From: Branchiostoma floridae
Lineage: Eukaryota; Chordata; Leptocardii; Amphioxiformes; Branchiostomatidae
Reading direction: 5' to 3'
Length of the DNA stretch: 64,000 nt
Assembly: GCF_000003815.2 (NCBI RefSeq)
Contig: NC_049983.1
Coordinates: 7,832,532-7,896,531, forward strand
Part shown: positions 56,751-64,000 of the stretch, in pieces
Layout of the letters: every line of letters starts with the position of its first letter
Numbering within the stretch: position 1 is the first letter of the stretch
Notes under the pieces: generated by a model
Told to the model about the DNA's origin: nothing
The model's database searches: none
Seen by the model: the letters and a program-made list of their open reading frames with translations, nothing else
Program-made: the position numbers and the translations under genes

Positions 56751-59700
56751 CTATATCTCTATAGGTTTGACAATCGGTTTTCTAATATGTCTCATGGAGG
56801 ACCCAGCCTCCTGTGGTTTGAAGGGCGCCAGGGATCCGTAGGGTCGGGGTACGGGAAGCTCTGTGTCGTCATCTGGGATGTACGCGTTAGGACGAGGCTC
56901 GGCCGTCGTTGTGATGCCGCCAGCGATCGTGTAGTGTTCCGCCTCTTCTTCGGCCTGTGATTGACAGATACACAATTTTTAGACTAATGCTCATGGTCAT
57001 TTGAACTGTATTGGAAATCGAACAAAATTGCCTGGTATTTGGTAGATTACTTTTGTTGCTGGTTCTGAAAAATTCTACTATCAGTACCAAAAATCAAGAA
57101 TTTAAGGGCTGACTTTGTGTGTTAACAGATCTATGACTGAGCCAAGTGTCTCAAAAGCCTGGATTTTTGGAAAGTCTTTGAATACTGCATGGTTGATGGC
57201 ATGAAGACAACGTTGCAGGTCTATTTATTATCTATTTCACTGACAATACAAACACAAAAGATCTGAAAGTAGCCACTCTATGGGGGTCTGGAAATCAAAC
57301 TTGTCCTTTTCTCCAAGGCCTACCTACATGTACCTGAAAAAAAAATCCTTAACAATATGATCTACATGTATACATAACTTGTGAAGGTACAGGCTGCCTG
57401 AATCAAGGCTAACAAACATCACCAAAAACATCACTGAGCTTTTGTCGATAAACCAAGCAAATGCCACCTCCAATGACAATCGTTTATGTACAGCACTGTA
57501 CATAATTATACTATATCTGGTAGCAGCATAGTTCCTGTGCTGGACAGCCTTGTCAACTGTTTCCCTTCAAGGTACCACAGTCGGCAGGACAGATACCTTG
57601 GCCATGACCCTAACCAACAACAGATCAGGTCACACTTTGGTCTGATGGGAGCTGTGTGATGTGGCGAGGTGCCAGTAACAAAAGCAAACCACTAAGCAGG
57701 AAGTCTCAATCACCAACACATGGCCACCACTTTTCCCATCATCAGCAGACTCCAGAAGGTCTCATTGATGAGTTTCTTCTTCCCATAGACTTCTATGTTA
57801 TAATTCGTGGTTTAAATGGGCGCGTTCATAATGAAGCTACGTGAAATTTCAGCAGATTTTTCATTCTATGTTGAGCACATTTACCCTATATCTTGGGAAA
57901 AAATTGCCAATGTAAACTATACGTAGGAACTTTTTTTTATACCAATTACAAACTACGATTAGTCAATCCCCACAAAAGGCACTTTTTCGCTGCTATTGTA
58001 CAACCGCACCACTCAGAACCCACGACTGTGTACCTCCGACCTAGCGCGCGGCTGCAAAACTTTACCTGCTAATTTCTTCAGTTACAAATAAGCTTTCACC
58101 AAATTCTACTTTTGAGATCAGCTCCGCTGGCTAAAAGGGAATTTCTCACCGCTAAAAACATGCATCCGTGCAGCCGTTCATTTTTTGGCCGGATCTCTTT
58201 TAGGGTACCCACTCGCGGAGTAATACATCAATGAGACCAGAAGGATTACCAATAACCCCATCTTTAAGACTTTCAAAATTTTGCCAACGTTTCAAGTTCA
58301 GGCCTTTTAATCACCTTCATGAATACAAAGAATGGACATCAATAACTCATGCTATCATATCATGCTATCTAATAAGTAGTTCCAGGAAATTAAATTGTGA
58401 AATTTTATTTGACAAGAAGTCAACCAGTTGAAAGACAAGCAGATAAAATGCAACATTATATTCTTTGATTTAGTGGTAAAAATCATTTGGAAGCCACATG
58501 TTGTTTGTAACCTCATAATTTTGTACAGGCTGCTGTGTGCGACGTAGATGTTAAAATATGGTCTGATTCACATGCTACGTAGTACACAAAGCTGCACTAT
58601 AAAAAACATATATTACATAGAACCATATCATGTGGCAAAAATACAATGTCATGAGAACCTTGCATGCAGCCGTCCTCAAAATAGACGTGTCACTTTGGAA
58701 TCTAATATTGGAAAATATTTTAGACCACATTCCAATGACTTTCTTGAACTTAAACGAATTACATATTGTACCAAAGTTCACCACACACAACGCATTCCCT
58801 GAATATCACAGAGATAGAGCCAAACTGTCTTGACTCTAATTGGATGAAACAGAGAAGATGCCTCACTGTCATCAGTGTCTTTGAACTACACTGGGGAAAT
58901 GTTTTGGTTGCAGTGATTGTGTCACACAACATTCCTGACCAGTCTGGTTCAGCCCTCTTGTCAACATGTGGCAACACGTGTCGCCCGTGTACGATAAACT
59001 AGCTGCCGCTGATCGAATCTTGCTGCTGTGTTGTGCAGACAAGTGCAGAATGGATTGCAGCCAAAAAAACTTCATTCAGCATTCAGAGGGGAATGTGTTC
59101 GTAACATAACGGGCAGTCTAGATCTGACGCTTCTCTACTGCTCTACCCGGTTTTCTAAAGACAGTAGGATAAAAGATGCTAAGTGTTTGATGCTTGTTTA
59201 CCTTAATTAGCAACGAAGCATTTGATTACTTTTGCTCATAAAAGGAAACAGTTTCAGACCAGGACGGTGCAGTGATTTACGAAAACGCGTGAACCCACAA
59301 ATAGTTCTGGTGAACCGTGAGACATTAAAAGCTACTGATTCCCTACACAATTTACAGGAAAGATGAAAGTCCTACACAAGCCAGGCTTCCGACGTTTGTT
59401 AGGTGTGACCTTGTTCAACACAATGGCAATGGAGCTGAACTGGCCTCCCACCAATGTTTTGGTCTAGCATCTTTGATCCAGTACTAAATGTTTCAGTGCA
59501 CAAGACCTCGTCTAGTCTGTCAGGTTAAAGCATCAGTATAGCAAATGGACATCTTGTGTAGGAATGCAGAGCCTGCTACTTGAGCTTGTAGAAACTGCTA
59601 CATCACAATTACTGCACTGAATCACAACTAAATAATATACATCACCTAGACAGAGATACTTGAAAAATCCACACTTGCTATACTGAACAACTGTCAATTT

Positions 59701-61817
59701 TGTGTTCCTATGGTGACCATATTCGATTCTTGTTGAAACATTCAACTTCCTTTGGCTTTCTGAGGAAAGGGCAACTAACAACTGTTGTAAATGTGCAAAG
59801 AACACTATGGATGTTTATTGTAAAAATGCACTTCACAAGCTGGGACTTGCCATTCAAAACCTACCACTGATTCCCTTTAAACAACATTTCTATCCAACAG
59901 ACTGAGTGTATATATGATTGTACATAACAGTGTACCCACCATTCGTTTCTCCTGACTCTCCAGCTGTCTCCTGCCCTCTGTACGCAGTAGTTTCTCCCAC
60001 TCCATAGCTGCCTCCTCTGTGGGTGCCTCACCCTGCTCCATACGGATGTACGCCTGATGGAGGAAAATTTATTTTAGCATTCAGTTTAGTTAGCCTGGAG
60101 CCTTGTTTGTTAAGTCCGCTCCTCAAGGTCGTTGGCATGTGACCTCACAGTATTCAGCAATATCTTACTTCAAGTTATGATTAGCAAACATGTTTTTTAG
60201 ACTCTACAGTACTGTTAAGTCCAGAAAGCAGTACAAAGAAAAACAACCTGGAGGCCTATAATATAACTGACCTTGACCTTCATCTTACCAAGACCTACCC
60301 ATATATACAGAGGTTCTTACATAATATATACAGAGGCTTTTACAGCTAGTTACATGTAACTGCTAGACTGTCATTTTGAATGTTCGAATCAATAAAAACT
60401 AAATCATCATCATTACACTGACCACAAATACTCGGGAAAACACAGATAGACTCTCAGACACACACACACTAACACCAAAACAATGCAGTAATTTTTCACA
60501 TAGTGAGGTAAAAAAAATGCCCTACTGATGTAAAACAAAGTTGAATTTGCACCCACCTGTTCCAGAGTCTGTTCCTTCTCCCTGACGTCCTGCTGCAGTT
60601 TCAGGGCCTCTGCTTGGATCATGGACAGCTCCGACACCTTGGCCATCATTCTTCGTGTGGACTCCTTAATCTTACCCTGAAGCTCATTAACCTGCAGATG
60701 AGAAATAACATTGTCAACATTAATTCTTAAACAGTAGATTTAATATTATAATATTGACATGACAGGTGACTATTCTGTGGTAGATAATGCAGATTATTTT
60801 ACATTTTACCAGTAACAAACACTATACTTACATTCTATATACTATTACATCATTTCTACCTTATACTCTGGCTGGCAGCCAAACTGCAGACACACACCAG
60901 AGCAAACAAACAAAGACTCCAACTGATCTCAAGTTTTTACAGACGAGGTAACAAACAGTGACGGTCAGGGCTAACCAAGTTTCCATCCATATTTCCCCTC
61001 CATTTACCCTAATAGATATAGATGCATGTATAGATAACCCAATCCCAAAAAAATTGAAACATCCTGACTTCCTGAGGTTCTTTTGATTGGACTTACACTC
61101 TTAGCCAGGTTGAGAGTGTCCGTTTTTCCTGACTCTGCCTTCTTCCTGACACGGTCGCTCAGCCGGGTGATCTGCTCGAAGATCAGGTCCTTCTCCAGCA
61201 ACTGTTCCTCCTTCTCAGACAGCCGCATCTCCAACTGGGAAAGAAAAGGGAAGGTTAACTATCTACAGTCCTTGTGCTCATAAAATCTACTGAATCATGT
61301 GTCAAGAAATATGAAGTATGTAGTACCCATCAGCCACATACAATTGCACTGGCCTAGTAAACAATAGAATCAAAGGTGGAAAAATTTGAGAGCCATAACG
61401 TCTGCAGGCCAAATTGGAGAGATTCTAAGTTACTATTTTTTGGTCCTTGCAGGCAACTTTATCAAACTGTAATGAAAACTTTGGCAATCTGTGATTTTGC
61501 AGGTATCAAAACAATTCAAGCACATTGCATTGTTGCTGAAAGTGTACATTTATGTACAAGAACTATAGCCTGAGTGCCAGCCTCTGTAGTGACCACTGGC
61601 TCAATAATTTCGCTTGCTGGTAGAGCCACAGTCACTATATGGAGGCACGCAGGCTATACAAGAACTGGATGATAGAAATAAGACTCACATCTTCTGTCTT
61701 CTTGTTGATGTCCTCGGGAGGCAGGTCCTTCCCTCCCAGCAGCCTGACCCGCTCCTTGTTGTAGGGATTCTCCAGTTCCTTCTCCAGTTCCAGCATCCTG
61801 TCCTGGCACTGTGACAA
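56751..61817 (-). CDS. CCDC146: CCDC146 orthologue, C-terminal part (last five coding exons)
   Basis: Coiled-coil protein CCDC146, in vertebrates a centriole/microtubule-associated protein needed for sperm flagella. Exons in transcription order: 61817-61689, 61234-61097, 60691-60557, 60053-59940, 56954-56751. All are whole codons (phase-0 introns) with AG/GT borders; together they encode 239 residues. Recognisable blocks are [56 protein letters not shown] with [19 protein letters not shown], and the C-terminus [11 protein letters not shown] then [14 protein letters not shown] and a TAG stop. The last block is nearly identical to the human C-terminus, which settles orthology. The middle exons are heptad-rich coiled coil. 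Human CCDC146 has about 955 residues, so roughly three quarters of the protein is encoded beyond 64000. The gene faces GSAP, tail to tail. Confidence 0.93.
56955..59939 (-). other. CCDC146 last intron (3.0 kb)
   Basis: No further exon was recognised between the terminal exon and the one at 60053-59940. The protein matches human CCDC146 across the junction (QEKRM then AEEEAEHY), so none is required. The interior is AT-rich with no strong repeat; a few short ORFs here look like chance. Confidence 0.6.
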
Positions 61818-64000
61818 CTGGACATGGAGGGAAAACAATAATTATCATCATCAACACTTCATTCAAGGTGGTTATATGCTCTTTGATCAGTGTGATGGGT
61901 TTCAGGTATGGCTCTCCAGCTGTAGGTGCTGTCTAAGAGGACGTCCCTAACCAACTAACAGAGTAGCACTCATTTGGGTTACTAAGGAAACAGGCGTAAA
62001 GGACCTTTTCCAAAGGCACAACATTTGGGCCTGCTGGGGATTCAAACCCAGAACCTTTAGACTTTATGTGGTCAACAACCCTTAACTCATCTTGGGCCAT
62101 CTTGGACCACCTTGCCGTCTTTGATATTTTGTCTCTTTAATGTCAAAAGTCAAAGCCATAACATCCTGTATTGGCAGAGACAGTTGGCAAGGAGGGAAAA
62201 AACAACTAATCTCTGACAGATCAGGAGACTTGTATTGAATTTTTGTGACAGTTCAGAAATATAGGTATGATAAGCCTCTCTTGTTGTAAATGAAACTCTG
62301 ATGACAGATACAATTCATAGTTTAAGCCGAGTCAATACAAATACCAGTCCTGATAATATGAAAAATTTTGACAATCAATCTGAACATACAGCATACTAAG
62401 TGTAGAAAGCAGACTCAACAACTTTCCGCCCAGCAAACGGAAATCGTTAACAGATAAGACAGATTTCTGCCTGGCATTAGTGTCTGCCAGTGTGAACTGG
62501 CTGCTACTGGACTTTGTTGACATGTAACACTCCACACCTACGCAGTATTTACACACCAGACTCTCCCCACGCCCCACAAAACATGTGGCTTCCTATCTGT
62601 CTACCCTCACATTCCCAGCACTAACCTGAGCTGATAGATCGGTGACAGACTTGGAAAGGGTTCAACACAACTTCATGAAAAAATTTATCAGGAATTTCAT
62701 TCAGAAAGAAAAATCACACTCAAACTACATACCAAACACTTCATGGTGATTCAAGTAAGATATCGAAACCGTCAGTCCTTCTACAGTATGGCAAAGGTTT
62801 AACAACGCACACTGTCTTGAAAATGCCTAATAATGGAGCAGTTGAAATATGGCTCAAGAAGCCTGATATCAGGAGGAAACTATGAGTAAATAGGATTAAG
62901 ACCAGACAGATGCCCTACTGATGATTTGTTTATTTCCCTGACCTATTTTGGATTCCTGAAGGAACAGACTGTTGTGAAAACTGGGAAGTCAAACTTTTTT
63001 TAGTTTATCACTTCAATCTGCCCCAATTTTTCAAGGATACTCCCAATAATGAAACATGCAACAGCCATTGCCTATGCTGCTGATGTGATCTAGGTTTTGA
63101 GTGTGATTGGTCAAGACCGACAGGTAAAAAGTAAGGTTACTTTAATCCAAAAAGTCATCTAAACTGATCTGCAAGCATTGTTACTGAAGATAGCCACTCC
63201 GCCATTCAATGAAAATACATTTGTACATTGATAAAAAGTTTATCAGGCATATATCCCTTAAATTTCTGCAAGACACAGCAGAATGACTAGAGCTTTTAGT
63301 ATCTAGCAGGTAAGATTACTAAGAAGATTCCCAAGCTGCCAAATGGTAACACAAAAAGTTTCATCAAAAAGACTTTTAACCTTCAATATTTCTTTAGGAC
63401 TTCCCTTGTAAATAATCAAATGCTAAGAAAATGCACCTTATCCTGCCAACACCGACAAGAGAAAATAATCAGTCCTGTGGATGCGTTTCTGTGGAAAATG
63501 AGGGAGAAGTTGTTGACAGATATCTGAGGTGACTTTCAGTCCTGCGAGGGTCTACACAAACATGCTGACTTTGAGAGTCCTGATCTTGTACAATCTCTCA
63601 AAGTCAAGAGATGTTTTATTTGGCATTATTCGGCATGCCAAAGGGATAAGGCCAAACTCGAGCTTGAAAGGTACACTGGTGTACAACATTAGTTTAATGA
63701 CAGACATTAGGAAATTGTGAGGTTGTCGGTGGGTGGCACACGGCTGGACAAATCTCCAGATCAACAGGTGTCATGGCCACCGTGTGGCATCAAGGCCTGC
63801 ATGTGCGTGTGCATGTTGGTACCACACATGTAATAACACAGTTACAGGATGTTTAGTGGTGCCACTAAGTACCCTGTCCTGTATTTGAACTTGGCCATTA
63901 CCCAAATGGTGCTTGTATTGAAACTGGAGGAGTTATTACTACTTAGGGAAGATCTAGAGTTGAAGTTTAATCTCTGATTTTAATGGATTACTGTACAGAA
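61818..64000 (-). other. CCDC146 upstream intron, running off the window
   Basis: No CCDC146 exon is recognisable here, so the next one upstream must lie beyond 64000 or be too diverged to see. A tRNA-SINE-like repeat lies at about 61895-62085. Confidence 0.55.
61895..62085 (-). repeat. tRNA-SINE-like repeat, - strand
   Basis: In complement the segment reads TTCTGGGTTTGAATCCCCAG, a good polymerase III B box, followed by TTGTGCCTTTGGAAAAGGTC, which resembles the TGTCCTTGGGAAAGGCAC phrase of the SINE at 8990-9315. The A box is weak. Confidence 0.55.

Overview
This window is animal nuclear DNA, most likely from a cephalochordate (amphioxus, Branchiostoma). Coding sequence is split into many short exons with GT/AG borders. 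The intergenic and intronic DNA is packed with small inverted-repeat elements and tRNA-derived SINEs, and the palindrome TACATGTA recurs. The host genes are deuterostome orthologues, plus an LRR-Ig receptor of a type greatly expanded in amphioxus. The species is inferred from this style, not proven. Three runs of exactly 100 N mark unsized assembly gaps.

Layout: 1-3854 holds a non-LTR retrotransposon with an intact 1015-residue endonuclease/reverse-transcriptase ORF. 3855-6849 has no gene I can support. The main gene, on the + strand, fills 6850-54673: a 34-exon orthologue of GSAP (gamma-secretase-activating protein, pigeon family). I reconstructed it by exon-by-exon similarity to vertebrate GSAP and by splice phase; the exons sum to 2835 nt (944 residues) with an open frame throughout.

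Two single-exon genes lie antisense inside GSAP introns. A secreted collagen/C1q protein of the C1q-like (C1QL) type is in the 16-kb intron 16, and a transmembrane LRR-Ig receptor is in the 5-kb intron 24. Downstream and facing GSAP is the 3' part of CCDC146, a coiled-coil protein, whose last five coding exons lie at 61817-56751 on the - strand; its 5' part runs out of the window. GSAP and CCDC146 are also tail-to-tail neighbours in human (7q11.23), so this looks like chordate-deep microsynteny.

The rest is mobile and simple-sequence DNA: at least five MITE-like families (one with CAGGG ends and an 8-bp target duplication, one with a 9-bp target duplication, one flanked by TA), a 330-bp foldback, several SINE copies, an 18-bp minisatellite, CT and TG microsatellites, and local duplications, one of which carries the GSAP stop codon. 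I found no prokaryotic-type system, CRISPR array, rRNA or functional tRNA. The most interesting points are the conserved gene pair, the nested antisense genes, the regular 48-residue super-repeat of the LRR receptor, and the duplicated segment around the last GSAP exon.
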